NCBI GenBank assembly: GCA_016630905.1
Contig: WBMQ01000013.1
Span: forward strand, 558,001-622,000
DNA from: Capillidium heterosporum
Lineage: Eukaryota; Entomophthoromycota; Entomophthoromycetes; Entomophthorales; Capillidiaceae
Direction: 5' to 3'
DNA length: 64,000 nt
Shown here: piece by piece, positions 48,176 to 59,691 of the stretch
Numbering within the stretch: position 1 is the stretch's first letter
Layout of the letters: every line of letters begins with the position of its first letter
Notes under the pieces: model-generated
Told to the model about the DNA's origin: nothing
Seen by the model: the letters and a program-made list of their open reading frames with translations, nothing else
Databases searched by the model: none
Program-made: the position numbers and the translations under genes

Positions 48176-50336
48176 CTAAACTATCTTTTCCAATTTGTAG
48201 ATCTTCCAACTCTTGACAAAATGGGATTGGAAGAGCCCGCCAGTGGCAGCCGTAAACCCAATATAGGCTTGGGATTGTTTAGTAAACTCCAACAAGTTGC
48301 ATTCCATTTGAATAGCGATAACATCATTCAAAATAACTTGTAGCTGATCGTTCAGGTAGGTAATTTCGACATTTAACCAATTGCCACTGTTCAGTTTGGG
48401 TAATCTTTCCTCGGTACAGCACTGTAGACTAAAGTCGTGGTGGCTAGTTAATTTGTTGTTGATCGTAGATTGCAGGCTGATATGGTTACCATCTGGATCG
48501 TTACATCGATCAACTCTGTCAAATTACAAATAAATTTAGTGGGTATAGGATGGAAAGAGATGTTTACCCCATGAATGTATCAAATTCAATTGCAACACTA
48601 AAGTATAAAATATGGTTAGTTACATGCTAAATTTTCTTATGTATAGATATTGAAATAGGTTACCCATTTTTAATACCACTGTAGCCTAAACCAGCTCCAC
48701 CTTAAGAGATAAAAAATATAAAGTAAGGTAAAGTGTTGGCTTGAAAAAATTTACCTGATCCTAAGGCATCACTACCTTGGCTTTGAATAATGAAAGCCAT
48801 ACCGTCGGCACCGTCTCCTTCAATTTTAATCCGAAAAGTGACGACAAAGTCAGAAAGTAGAATCGGGTCCTTCAAAAACAGAGAGCCTAGCTGGTCGGAA
48901 CGGTTCTGAGTCAGTTCGATAGTCCTAGGTTGGTTATCGTCAAGTTTACAGTCCCCATTACAGCTGACATCATTCGCTTGAAATTGGGAACCGTCTATAT
49001 CGAATAAGACATCCTTGTTAAAACCTACATTTTCATCCGAACTTTAAAAATCTGAAAGTGATATAGTGGTTACCTTTCAAGTCCAAGGCCGTGAACGAGG
49101 TACCCAACTCACCCCTATCTGAACGCCACTGTACCGAGCCTAAAAAGTTGAATCATTTAGCATTCTAAAACAAAGAACTACTTACCACTGGTCCTACCCT
49201 CATATTTCCCAGAACTTCTGTCCTCATCCACGACGAACTCATAAAATTCTTTAGACTCATTGTAAGGCGATCCCATTTCATTGAGAACCAATTCCAGGTT
49301 GAACTCGGCAACCTTTTTGTCAATAAAGCAGCCTTGCCAACCCCTGCCTTCCCGTAACTTAACTAGGTCATCCCAAGACTTAGAGTACCGTAAACTGACA
49401 TCCTTAAACCCATAGGTAAAGGAGGTGGCTAATACTAAAGGGGATGGTTTATTCCAGCCAACTGCATAAGTTAGTGGTAAATCGTAGATCCCTTCACTGG
49501 GATCGGCGTGGACCCATCGTTGCAGCCTAGGGAGGTAGACCTCCACCCACACATGATCCAAAAAATCTTGGACGAACCGTACCTCTAATGATTGGCTTAT
49601 GGAAAAGGCTAGCATTGCCTAGTGTTGTAATAAAAGATTGTATTATATTTGAAGTTGAATGCATGAAAAGTTACCGTCGTATATTCACCACATCGACCTC
49701 TACGTTCTCGAACCACCTTTAGAGGATTACTGTTTAAAAAAAGTTAAATACAATAATCGTATATATTTACCTGTAACGTGCAAACCTCGACAAGCTACTA
49801 CATCTTACACATCTATAAACCTCTACGTTTCCTTGTCCCCAAGCCTGTTCCTCATTGTTAAACCTCTCCAGCTTTAGGTATTGAGTATCGGACTACAACA
49901 GGTCATTATAATTTAGAAAGTAAAAAAATATAGCAACTTTACCGAACAGTTAGAGCATTTGGGTTGGTCTACCCAACTGAAATTTAACTTTATAAACAAC
50001 AGCAAGCTTTTCAATTTCAACTCTTCTTCACTTAATTGTTGGTTCTTCAACTTTATAGTTTTAAAGATGTCATTGTAGCCTAGTTCTTGCAAAATTTGGT
50101 TACATAGTACCTATATATTTTTAGAAATAAATATATAGATGGGTATAGAGGTTGCAAAAAGAAATAGTTACCTTAAGTTCATCTTCATAAAACTGAGTTA
50201 GATGCCAATACTCATCTTGAAATCTATTAACGAGTTGCAAAGTTGAATCGTTTATTTTGGTCGTTGGTCTTCTCAAGTAAGCTTCGTTTATGGCTTTACT
50301 TAGTTGTTTGTAGTTATATAGTTGTTTATCAGTCAT
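48176..50336 (-). CDS. PNG1: Peptide:N-glycanase with C-terminal L-type lectin-like domain
   Basis: Png1 removes N-glycans from misfolded glycoproteins in the cytosol. About ten exons join in phase without any frame change. After a helical N-terminus (MTDKQLYNYKQLSKAI) comes the transglutaminase core: WVDQPKCSNC, VYRCVRCSSLSRFARY (zinc Cys pairs), RRGRCGEYTTAML (catalytic Cys), DFLDHVWVEVYLP (His) and WVHADPSEGIYD (Asp). The last 230 residues or so form a separate domain with DPILLSDFVVTFRIKIEGDG, DGMAFIIQSQG, GGAGLGYSGIKNGVAIEFDT, DPDGNHISLQS and YIGFTAATGG, matching legume/L-type lectins. Animal PNGases instead end in a PAW sugar-binding domain. The fusion would let the enzyme hold high-mannose glycans (inference). 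Confidence 0.9.
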
Positions 50337-51725
50337 TCCACTAGTTTTCTTGCAATTTGAAAAGTTTCCTATGGCTGCTTTTCTATTGACGTAGAAGCCT
50401 TTCTTCTACTGGTCCTGAATGAGCATTAAAATCTTAAATAATTCTGTTCTAATAAAATAAATAATTTATTCAAATATATACTGTAATAGATGGACAATTT
50501 TATTAGAATACAAAGTTTAAAAGCTTGTAGCGCTTATTTCAGATCAAATTTGTAAAATTGAGGTACGAAACTTACATTCCAAAGGTACATATATATATTT
50601 AGTTTTAGCTATTATGAAATTGAACTCCGTTTGTATATAAAGTACAGCATAGGCATCTCATTCCTTACATAAGTTCAATTCTCATTGAAAGACCTTGAAT
50701 GGAAATTAGTATTTCCTTGCAAATAACTAGATGTGTTTACAAGTTAGATTCAGTCAATTTCTGTTCTAAAAGTGTAAAATATCTTTAAGCTGTAAAAAGT
50801 AAATTTTTCCAACATTTCGAAACTCAGTCTGCTTGTTGCTTCCTAGCTGTATTTAGAATGGGATGCATTAATCACTATAAATTGATAATGAAGTTGCATT
50901 GAAGTCGATACGCTCAGTCCAAATAAGACTAGATAAGAATGTCATTAAATAAGTGTTGGAAGACACTATTCAATAGCTGTATAGTGGCTTTCATTAATAT
51001 TTACTCGGATATAAAGTCATTGCTAAGCTATATACTTTTCTTTGCTTTATTAGAGACTATACGTTAGTATGCTTTATAGTTCAAGATAAGTTAGTATTTT
51101 ATATATATTGAAGTAAATTGTTTTATAATATCTTGTAGGCTCAGTACACTTTACAAATTGCCAAAAGGGAAGGTAGATAGAAAAGTAGTTGCCAGTCTAC
51201 CAAGTTACTATACGTTATAGTATATAGGGTTTAAAAGTAAGAATCGACAATCTTTTCTATTGATTTTAGAAGTAAAGAGTCTATTATCGATAAATTCCTT
51301 AGGCTTATTTTACAAATCTTCGAATTGCAATGGTACTATAGAATTGTACATTACAAGTTAATTTGTAGAAAAGTAGCAAGTAGTTCAATCATGCCATTTA
51401 CTATCCTTACAAACTGTTGCTTCCTTGATCTAGCAGAGATGTATTGAAATACGAATTGCACGAAACTGTAATAACAATCAGTCTACTCAACCAAAATTGC
51501 ACACAATCATAGTTTGTTTCATCAGTTTAAAACTTTACCTAATTTGGAATTGGTCATCTTTGATTCTACATAAGATGGGATTCGATATGCACAATAATCA
51601 GCTAAAATGACGTCGCATCACAATTGCAATAAAACTACAAGTCAATTACTAATAAGCTTAACTATTATAAAGAATAGAATAGAAGCACAGGCATGTATTT
51701 TTTAAACAAATAGTCAACAGTCGAG
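50337..51725. other. Divergent spacer, no gene seen
   Basis: 1.4 kb of AT-rich DNA between PNG1 (minus) and the GILT-like gene (plus). Nothing supported. Confidence 0.45.
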
Positions 51726-52604
51726 ATGTTCCACCAACTTTTAAATCTATTAACTGCATCCCTGTTGATATCAAATGTACTTGGAAGTCAGATTATATTA
51801 AAGGAGCATAAGCCTAGTAACTACAACTCAAGTCCTAAAGTTCAAGTCGACTTGTTCGTTATGTCCAAATGCCCAGGTAAAACCTTATACATAAGTTTTT
51901 TTAATATATTTAAATATTCAGATGCCGTTCTATGTGAAAGCGTTATTGCCAAGACTCGTAAGTTTTCAACATTTACTATAAATTATAACTTTGTTCTATT
52001 CTATTAGTTGAAGATGTAGGTAGTATAGCCAACTTAGACCTCCATTTCATTGGCGAACTCGATCAAAGTGAAAAGAAGTTTGGGGTACGTTGTATGCACG
52101 GTGAAAATGAAGTACCTTATTTTTAATGTCTAATAACTTACCTTTCAATTTAGTGCATAGGTAATGTCCAAGAACTGTGCGCCCATCAAGTAGCTCCCAA
52201 CAATTGGTTCCCATTCGTTCTCTGCTTGAACAAAGATAAAAGTCGCATAGGAGAAGCTAACTTCACTTCTCAATGTTTAACTTTGACCAAAATTCCTATC
52301 GAACCTTTCAACAAATGCATGCACAATGATGGCAAGAGGTTGTTGCAGGCTAGTGTCCAGTCAGCTATCAATTTGAAGATCAAGTAAGTTGGTTTATTTA
52401 AAGCTTTGTACTTATTGGGTGCTTCCTTTTAAATAAATATAGGACTAGTTGTACTATTTTGATCAACAGGGTACTAACCGTTGCGTTCACGATGGTGAGT
52501 GGATCAATTGTCCCGATGGCCATACCTCCAACGCCTTTTCGAGACAGATCTGTAAGGCTTACAAAGGTACCAACAAGCCAGCCAAGTGTGCGACCTTCCA
52601 TTAA
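51726..52604 (+). CDS. GILT-like thiol reductase (secreted or vacuolar)
   Basis: Signal peptide MFHQLLNLLTASLLISNVLG. The family core reads VQVDLFVMSKCPDAVLCESV, where the usual CxxC is replaced by CPDA with the next Cys five positions on. The second signature is CMHGENECIGNVQELC (CQHGxxEC type). It then reads WFPFVLCLNKDK and ends WINCPDGHTSNAFSRQICKAY. Five exons join in phase; the last junction is unclear. Exon end AAG ATC AA plus a normal GTAAGT donor does not bring the conserved final segment (GTNRCVHDGEW) into frame with any obvious acceptor, and one base seems lacking. GILT proteins reduce disulphides in acidic compartments. With CPDA the redox chemistry may be altered. Confidence 0.82.
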
Positions 52605-53522
52605 AATAAATATTTCTATCTATTAATTAGTGTTAATACCTTGTAAAGAAAAAGTAAATATAACGAAGAAATAGGTTTATTAGGTTTTTGACAGCTTCGA
52701 ATTGGTGAAATTAACAATTAAATCCAAGTTGCACTGCAACCAGACTTTGGGGTCCACATTCAAGAGGTATACCTTCGTTGGTGCTTTGTCCTCTGTCTTA
52801 TCTTTGGTACTCCTAGTGAACTTCAAGTTCCGTACCGGGTTGAACAGACTCTTTAACTTCAAAGCACTTTTGGTAGTTGAATCCTTCCCATTTCTAGCAA
52901 GCTTCTTACCCTCCAAATTGAAGTTATGATCGGTATCTAATGTCAAAAACTTTATGTCGATTCGTTCCAAGTAATTGCAACTTGTACGTATCTGATGAAC
53001 TAGAAGCTGAGTTAAGGTGTAGTAGTCCCAGACTACTAAAACTTGGTTGTTTGAGGTGGAGGAGTTATTAGTTGTAGCGGTAGAGGTGTCGATGGTACGA
53101 TCGGTAGAAACTAAAAATTTCGACAGATCTAAACTCAACTTGAAGTCCACGAGATTTTCATGCTCCGACTTGATCTTGAATTTGAAGTTACCCAAACTAT
53201 CTTCCACCTTGACCTTGGTAATCAACTTGCGCTTCCTACTCCCTTTGATCTCCATTATCAGGGTCGGTAGGTTGGTATCCTCCTCTACTAAAGTTTTCAA
53301 GGAGTCGAAGGAGTTGGCACGTCCTTTAGTAGTACAGATTGAAGTGGCAATTGTGGTGTTCGATCGGGTAGGCACCTTCTTGAAATCTTTGATCCCCTGT
53401 CTAAGTTGGGCTGGTATCGTACATTTAAAAGGTTGTTCCAATGACAAGCTGGAAGAGGATAATTGATTGGTTGAAGTGGTGGTGGCAGTAGGTGTCAGTG
53501 GTAAATATGTGAACTTAAACAT
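52605..53522 (-). CDS. Hypothetical protein, 280 residues
   Basis: The coding frame runs from 53522 to 52680 on the minus strand in one exon, with only about 75 bases to the convergent GILT-like stop. I do not recognise it. Composition is Lys/Ser/Thr/Leu-rich, without signal peptide or membrane helix. The segment from about residue 30 (LEQPFKCTIPAQLRQGIKDF) to 140 alternates charged and hydrophobic residues as in a beta-rich domain. A Thr/Ser/Asn linker (about residues 145-160) separates a second part that starts QVLVVWDYYTLTQLLVHQI and ends VNFTNSKLSKT. Its length and balanced codon use make chance unlikely. Confidence 0.55.
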
Positions 53523-55243
53523 TTCAAATATTCAATTGGAAATAAAGTTTAATTTTCTTATCCATTAGTATTTATAGGTAGCTATTGTAATGAAAGTAGT
53601 TGTACAAGTAGCTAATAGCCTTGTGCCGATCTACAAGAGATTGACTATTAGATATAGTTTAGGTTTCAAACTGGCTCAATATTTAATATAGAAATGTCCC
53701 TTAGATTCTTGATATGTCGATAAGTTTCCGAACTGACATCAAGTTTTGTTTTATAGTTATAAACTACTGCCTTTGAAACCTTCTGATTGAAAGATGGCGG
53801 TCTAGATATGTTTTTAACGCCCAACTGAATGGTTTTATAGGTGGATATGGTCGGATATTTCTTTTTGAAATTCATAGTTAGATGCGATGGTATATTTTAT
53901 GGTATCCTATTTTTACTATATATAATGAATCTATATTCAATTATATGGTTAGTTTTCTAGAGAAATATGAATATCAAATTCAACCCAAGAATATTCTTGA
54001 AAAATTCTTTTAGATCAATAGGTAGATCCTACGAAATCTAGAAATTTCTATCGAAGTTTCGCACTATACATTGGCTTGAAATGTAGTATGGATTAGTAAG
54101 CATACTTTACTTGTTCGTTTATAAAATTCTTCTATTAAGATAGCATTATCAAAAGAAGCTCAATCTTAAGGATGAGATAACCCTTTCAAGTAGAGGATAG
54201 AGTGATCCTATAATTTCCTATAGCACCTAATTCGTATCGAGGTTATACCCCGTTAGTTCAATATAGCGAAGGTAAGGTAGTATCGACACCTTACCTGAGA
54301 AAATTATAGTACTCGTCTACTCCTAAATTGCAAAGTAGTATCTCAGCTTTGATCCCTTTGTTAGCTCAACTAAGGAAGGAAGATATGTATTGATTATTTA
54401 GAAATAGGTGTTAATTTAAACTTTAATATTGTGTCATTAATATGGAGAATGTATTGCTCTACATAAATGAGGCTTTACTTGGTAATAGAGTATAAAAGTA
54501 GGCAAATCCTGTATGATGTAGTGGGAAAATTGCTGATCGACTGAGATCGTAGGAGGTCTTGGTATGCACTGCATAAATCATCCGAAGGATCGATTCAGCC
54601 ATCAAGGATGTTATGTCATTCTTGAGTGCAGAAAAAAGGGATTCAAGGAGGTTCAATATACCGTCAAGAGTAGCTGCAGCAGGTATCTGAATGTTTACCA
54701 TTTCAAAGGTGTAGTATCACAGATAAATAGTTGATGGATATACAAAAATCGGTGGTAAGTTATTTCATAGGGAGCAAGGCATGATAGATACTTTTAATAT
54801 GCCATGTTCGGGGTATGGTAGTACATATCTGCCTTTGGCACGTACACACCACCTTCAACCAGCTACTAAAAGAGCATATAATTCGTATTCACTATACTGA
54901 CTTTGACTAGCATCGAGGATAAGTTAACGGTAAGAGTATCCAGTAATGAGAAATGTCTTGTACCATTATCTCATAAAAAACTGTCTGATAGTTCTTTGGA
55001 CTTGTAAGGAGGATCAATTCTCCTCAAAAGATATATAATATTCTTATTGTAGAGCTGAAGAAGGTACTAAAATTAAATAGGTTTGAAAATTAATCGTATC
55101 AAAGAAAAGGTAGGCAAAGCAGTAAGCATCAAGTTTATTGATAGTCTCACAAATAAGCCTTCACCTTTCAAGAGGAGAGCTGTTGGCAGTCCCAAGGCTA
55201 GCTCTAGAATCCATATCCAACGAGCTAACTGGAGAGCTGCCTG
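53523..55243. other. Intergenic with two weak small frames
   Basis: Minus-strand frames of 69 codons (53666-53875, Lys-rich, starting MNFKKKYPTIST) and 80 codons (54459-54701, starting MVNIQIPAAATLD) are present but have no homology I can recognise. They might be small genes. The rest is AT-rich spacer. Confidence 0.35.
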
Positions 55244-55354
55244 TTATGGCTTTACCAATGAGTTCCAAAAGGGCTGTGGGTTGGGTTCTGAAACTGGCAC
55301 TGCTAGTACAAGTACGAATAGACTGTAAGGACTTAGGAGCTGAAAGCTTCGCAT
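55244..55354 (-). CDS. Candidate small secreted peptide (first exon or whole gene)
   Basis: A 36-codon frame reads MRSFQLLSPYSLFVLVLAVP and then VSEPNPQPFWNSLVKP. It opens with a signal peptide very like that of the gene at 56751-56951 (MRNLQFLSIYTLLAAILAAP followed by APNPQ). A GTAAAG donor inside the last codons (TTG GTAAAG) with a following CTCCAG could extend it into a downstream open frame. Likely a diverged paralogue; whether it is complete or a relic is unclear. Confidence 0.4.
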   Translation of the reverse strand: MRSFQLLSPYSLFVLVLAVPVSEPNPQPFWNSLVKP

Positions 55355-56750
55355 CTTATCTTACCAAATTCAATACTCGCACTTGAGAACGATGCACTGC
55401 TTTTATATACTTTATTGTAGATGATGGCGAATTATAAATTTGAGTTTAATATAATCCATCTCAAACTAGTGTACGTGATGAGTCCTTAATAAATTTAATA
55501 ATAGCTAAGTATTTGAATTATTTCATAACACAATTGGTTTGGAACTTGAATATATCTTATATCATAAGCTCTATTACTATTAAGCCTAGGCATTGACCAC
55601 GTTCATCGGTTTCGTCATCAAATTCGATATGGATAAGGCCCATCTCGAATATATATATATAATAAGCTTTGAATTAGCTGTACTATAGATAACTAGGTTA
55701 GCTATTTTATAGTACAGTTGGTTTGTAATTTTTAGTGCATCATATTGGCTTGAAATCTACGATACCAATCCAAAACATCATTTAAAACTTTGCTAATAAT
55801 TGATTAAATGACCTACTATTTAGAGAATTATAAATTATTTGTTTAAATCTAAAATTAAACCATTTATGTTTGGTGAAAAAGCTAGTAACGTATATTTCAA
55901 GTTAATATTGTTGCATACTCTATCAATATAAAACTTGAAATGTATTGTGAGACTAATTGTAGCTAACATTCAAGTTGAAACCATCCAAAAGTTCGTGACT
56001 AGGACTCCAAATCTCTTTCATTTGGTTGTTGATGAGACCAAGTGCAAGTCAGTGGGCTAAAATGTCAACTGATTTCTTTTACTTGCTCCCTAGAATGGAG
56101 CGTATTGGCCCCATTTTTTAATTGCTAGTAAACAAGGCAATTAAAATACAACTTAAGAATGATGGCTGGTTAGCTTTTCTGCAAACTAAAATATATAGTT
56201 AATCATATATATATATAATTGACCATGTTTTGGAAAATACATGGGATATTTTGACTGCAATTCTAAGGAAAGAGTTAGGATCATTCCATCAGGTTGCGGA
56301 TAGGTGACTAAGGCACATCAACAAGATTTTACTGGGCTATAAACTTGGAGTACTGGAAAAAGTAGTTGAGTTAGTGATATCAATCAGGGTATATATCTAA
56401 GCACCCTTCTATATAACGATGGTTAGTTGAGAAAATGTATGTTCGATGGTATATATCTTTACCCAATTCGATAGTCACATTGAACTCCACAACTGAGTCC
56501 AATGGCCGAGATCCATCTCCCATTAGTTTTATGTACCTAACTTACTCAAGAACTAGATATTTCTAATATTTTTAAGGATCAAGTCAAGTCGTTGAATTGT
56601 TGATGCGATTATACTAAAAGTCCCTTTTATCTAAATTGAAGAAGCTTGGAAGTATGAAAATAGGATAGCTGTAATAGAAAGCTTTATAAAGAAATAAATT
56701 AGACTCAGATATTATTTATCAAGTTTATTTGTAATCTTACAAGTACAACT
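55355..56750. other. Intergenic with possible decayed coding remnants
   Basis: AT microsatellites occur at 55650 and 56205. Around 55990-56060 and 56215-56310 short stretches in different frames look coding-like (for example FHLVVDETKCKSVG and DILTAILRKELGSF) but are broken by stops. I cannot name a parent gene. Confidence 0.3.
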
Positions 56751-56951
56751 TTATGCTTCAGGATCAGGGTTGTTGACGGTACCAAGGTTGGCTATAAAAT
56801 CTCCCATGTGAAAATCGCCCATATTGATGGTCACACCACCATCTTCCTGTCCTATCTGGCTGATGGTAAATCCAACCTGTGGGTTGGGTGCAGGTGCTGC
56901 AAGTATGGCTGCAAGTAAAGTATAGATACTTAGGAATTGAAGATTTCTCAT
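56751..56951 (-). CDS. Small secreted peptide, 66 residues
   Basis: The N-terminus MRNLQFLSIYTLLAAILAAP is a clear signal peptide with a cleavage site near AAP-AP. The mature part of about 47 residues is acidic and Gly-rich (QIGQEDGGVTINMGDFHMGD) without cysteines and ends PDPEA. Unknown function. The related leader at 55244-55354 suggests a small local family. A TATA-like box lies upstream at about 56995 in the minus sense. Confidence 0.6.
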   Translation of the reverse strand: MRNLQFLSIYTLLAAILAAPAPNPQVGFTISQIGQEDGGVTINMGDFHMGDFIANLGTVNNPDPEA

Positions 56952-57347
56952 CGTTACAAAAAATAAAGTTGAGCTTGAAAAGCTGCATCCACCTTTATAG
57001 ACTTTAGGATTAGCAGTGATAAGCTATAGATTTGAACCATTATTTATGTCAGACTTTTATACCGATCGCTTTGATCAGTTTTGTTAGCCTATTTTATTTT
57101 GGACCAATAGTATCCTTTACAAATTTAACACCTTACCTATTTCAATTAGCTGAATTGGAGTTGGATATGTGACGTTTAAAGTTCAAAGGAAAAATCAAAA
57201 AGTTACCGATACCTTTGCTGGTAAAATTTAGTGTAGGGATATGATAAAATGGACGATGATGCCTAATGACGTTTTATTTACCAATGTTCAAGGAAGATAT
57301 ATAAGGATTTAAAGGCATTTTATGTATAAAGATAGTAAAGAGTAAAG
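56952..57347. other. Divergent promoter region
   Basis: 400 bases between the small secreted peptide (minus) and alpha-amylase (plus). A TATAA-like ATATAAGG lies at about 57299. No gene seen. Confidence 0.45.
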
Positions 57348-58843
57348 ATGAAGAACGGATTAATGTTACAGGCCTTCGAATGGTACTTATCCAACGACGG
57401 TAAGCACTGGGATATGCTGAAGGACAAAGTCGAGGAGTTTAAAAGACTAGGTATAAACGCCATATGGATCCCTCCTCCATACAAAGGTAGTGGAGGTAAG
57501 GATGACGTAGGATACGGTGTATACGATCTATGGGATCTAGGAGAGTTTGATCAAAAGAACACCACTCGGACAAAGTACGGCACCAAGGATCAGCTCTTAG
57601 CTCTAGTTGAAAGTTTAAGAGCTAGCCAGTTAAGCGTGTACTGTGACGTAGTTTTAAACCACAAGATGGGTGGGGATGACAAGCAGAAGTTCAAAGTAGT
57701 TAAAGTCAGCCGGGAAGATCGTACTAAGGAGGTATCTCAGCCCTTCAACATCGAATCCTGGACCCAGTTCAACTTTGACGGCAGGAGTGACAAGTACTCC
57801 AAGTTCAAATGGACCTTCCAGCATTTTACAGCCTGCGACTACGACGCCAAGACCGGTAACGAAGCTATATACAAAATCATAGGCGAAGATAAGGATTTTG
57901 CCGAGAATGTTGACGACGAGAATGGAAACTATGACTACCTCATGGGCATGGATATCGATCACAGTAACGTCGATGTCCAGAACGAACTTTTGAGTTGGTG
58001 TGACTGGACTATCGAAACTTTACAGCTGGATGGGTACCGGTTGGATGCCCTCAAGCACATCGATACCAACTTCATCCAGCAATTGGTGGATCGGGTAAAT
58101 AGCAAGAAGGAGAACTTCTACTTGGTTGGTGAGTACTGGAAGGACAGTTTGCAAGATCTCATTGATTACATCGACACCTTCCAAGGTAAAGTCAACCTTT
58201 TCGACGTACCTCTTCACTTTAACTTGATGAATGCTAGCAAAAGTGGCAGCTCCTACGATCTTGCCAAAATCTTCGATAATACTTTGGTTCAGGTCAACCC
58301 TATAAACGCGGTAACTTTTGTCGGTAATACTGCTACTCTTATATGTATACTAAAATTAAAACTTTTGTAGATAACCACGATTCTCAACCCGGCCAATCTT
58401 TAGAATCCTGGGTAGATGATTGGTTCAAGATCCACGCCTACTCCTTAATCCTACTACGTAAGGACGGTTACCCTTGCATCTTCTATGGGGATCTGTACGG
58501 TACCAATGGTGACAACAAAACTCAAAGCTTCTTTGACAAGCTTTCCATCCTATGTCAAGTCCGTGATGAGTTTGCTTACGGGGACCAGGTTGACTATTTT
58601 GATCATGCCAATACGATCGCTTGGTTACGTAAGGGAGATTCCGAACATCCTAAGGGGGTAGTCGTAGTTCTAGGTAATTCGGATGGTGGATTTAAGGATG
58701 TTGATTTAGGAGATGAGAAGAAGGGTACTAAATGGATCGATAGATTGGGACATCATAATGATGAGGTTGTCATTGGAGAGGATGGAGTGGGAAGGTTCTA
58801 CCATGAGCCAGGATCGGTCTCCGTATACGTATGTGAAGGCTAA
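57348..58843 (+). CDS. Intracellular alpha-amylase, GH13 (bacterial-type subfamily)
   Basis: Hydrolyses alpha-1,4 glucan links. It starts MKNGLMLQAFEWYLSNDGKH without a signal peptide, the form of cytosolic GH13_5 enzymes. The barrel regions are visible in order: YCDVVLNHKMGGD (region I), LDGYRLDALKHID (region II with the nucleophile Asp), FYLVGEYWKD (region III acid/base Glu) and FVDNHDSQPG (region IV Asp). One intron (58323-58367), ending TTTTGTAG, splits VDNHD in phase, which explains the apparent change of frame. A C-terminal beta domain ends EPGSVSVYVCEG. Length of about 484 is normal. A role in intracellular glycogen or in cell-wall alpha-glucan synthesis, as shown for other fungal members, is possible. 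Confidence 0.95.
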
Positions 58844-59691
58844 TTTTAAACTTTTGTTTGAGTGGGTTAAATGTATAGCTTTTGACATGCTTTTATTTAA
58901 ATTTCAAAAAGCCCATTATAAAATTATAAATTAAAAGTATGGCTACAAATATATCTAAATATAACTTAACTACAGCTGTATTTTAGATTATAGAGAGATA
59001 TGTTAGTTAAAAAAGGTGAGCGGATACACCGATTAGTATCCTTGTCGTAAGAAAAACAGAAGGTATATTCCAATATTTTTGTGTTAAGGATCATATTTAC
59101 ACTTTCTAATATACTTTATTGAAAATTGTACTGCATCTATAGGTTTGAACACCTTAATATAGAATCAATTTACCAATTTAATACCGATAACCTTATGGAA
59201 AATTTTGGTAAGCCGTATACTTCAGTTCTTAAAGATAAAGGAGTTAAAAAGCATAGATGAAGGTTGGAAATGTCTATTCTAAACACACTCTAACTTTGTC
59301 AGGGGGAAACAAAGAAAGCCGATTCCTTAAATGCTATGTAGAGGAAAGCCAGCAGGTTTCGGTAGGTAAAGCTTGTGGCCACCACAAAATACTTATTAAA
59401 TGTATTCAAGAACCTTCTACTAATTAATTTTGGGTGGGATAGAATTTTGTAAAGTTGAAGGGAGTTGGAGAACAAGTTCTCCAAGATTTACATAATACAC
59501 AGCCTTCCCAAAGAAAGTTGTACCCAAACTTGGACTTTGATCCTACCATTATCCACCCCTGAGTTTGAAAATTAAGTAATTTGTCAGCTCCCACCAAGTT
59601 CCACTTTATTTAGTGATTGGGATCTGAGTTATGTTTTCAATTTTTTTAGTGGACTGCTCAAATCGAACTGTAAATAAATATCCCAACCTAT
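58844..59691. other. Intergenic, no gene seen
   Basis: AT-rich spacer between amylase and the second Zn2Cys6 gene. A 61-codon minus frame at 59299-59484 is not supported. Confidence 0.45.

Noticed and set aside
58323-58367. Apparent frame change in alpha-amylase
   Set aside because: A normal 45-base GT..AG intron joins TFV to DNHDS in phase.
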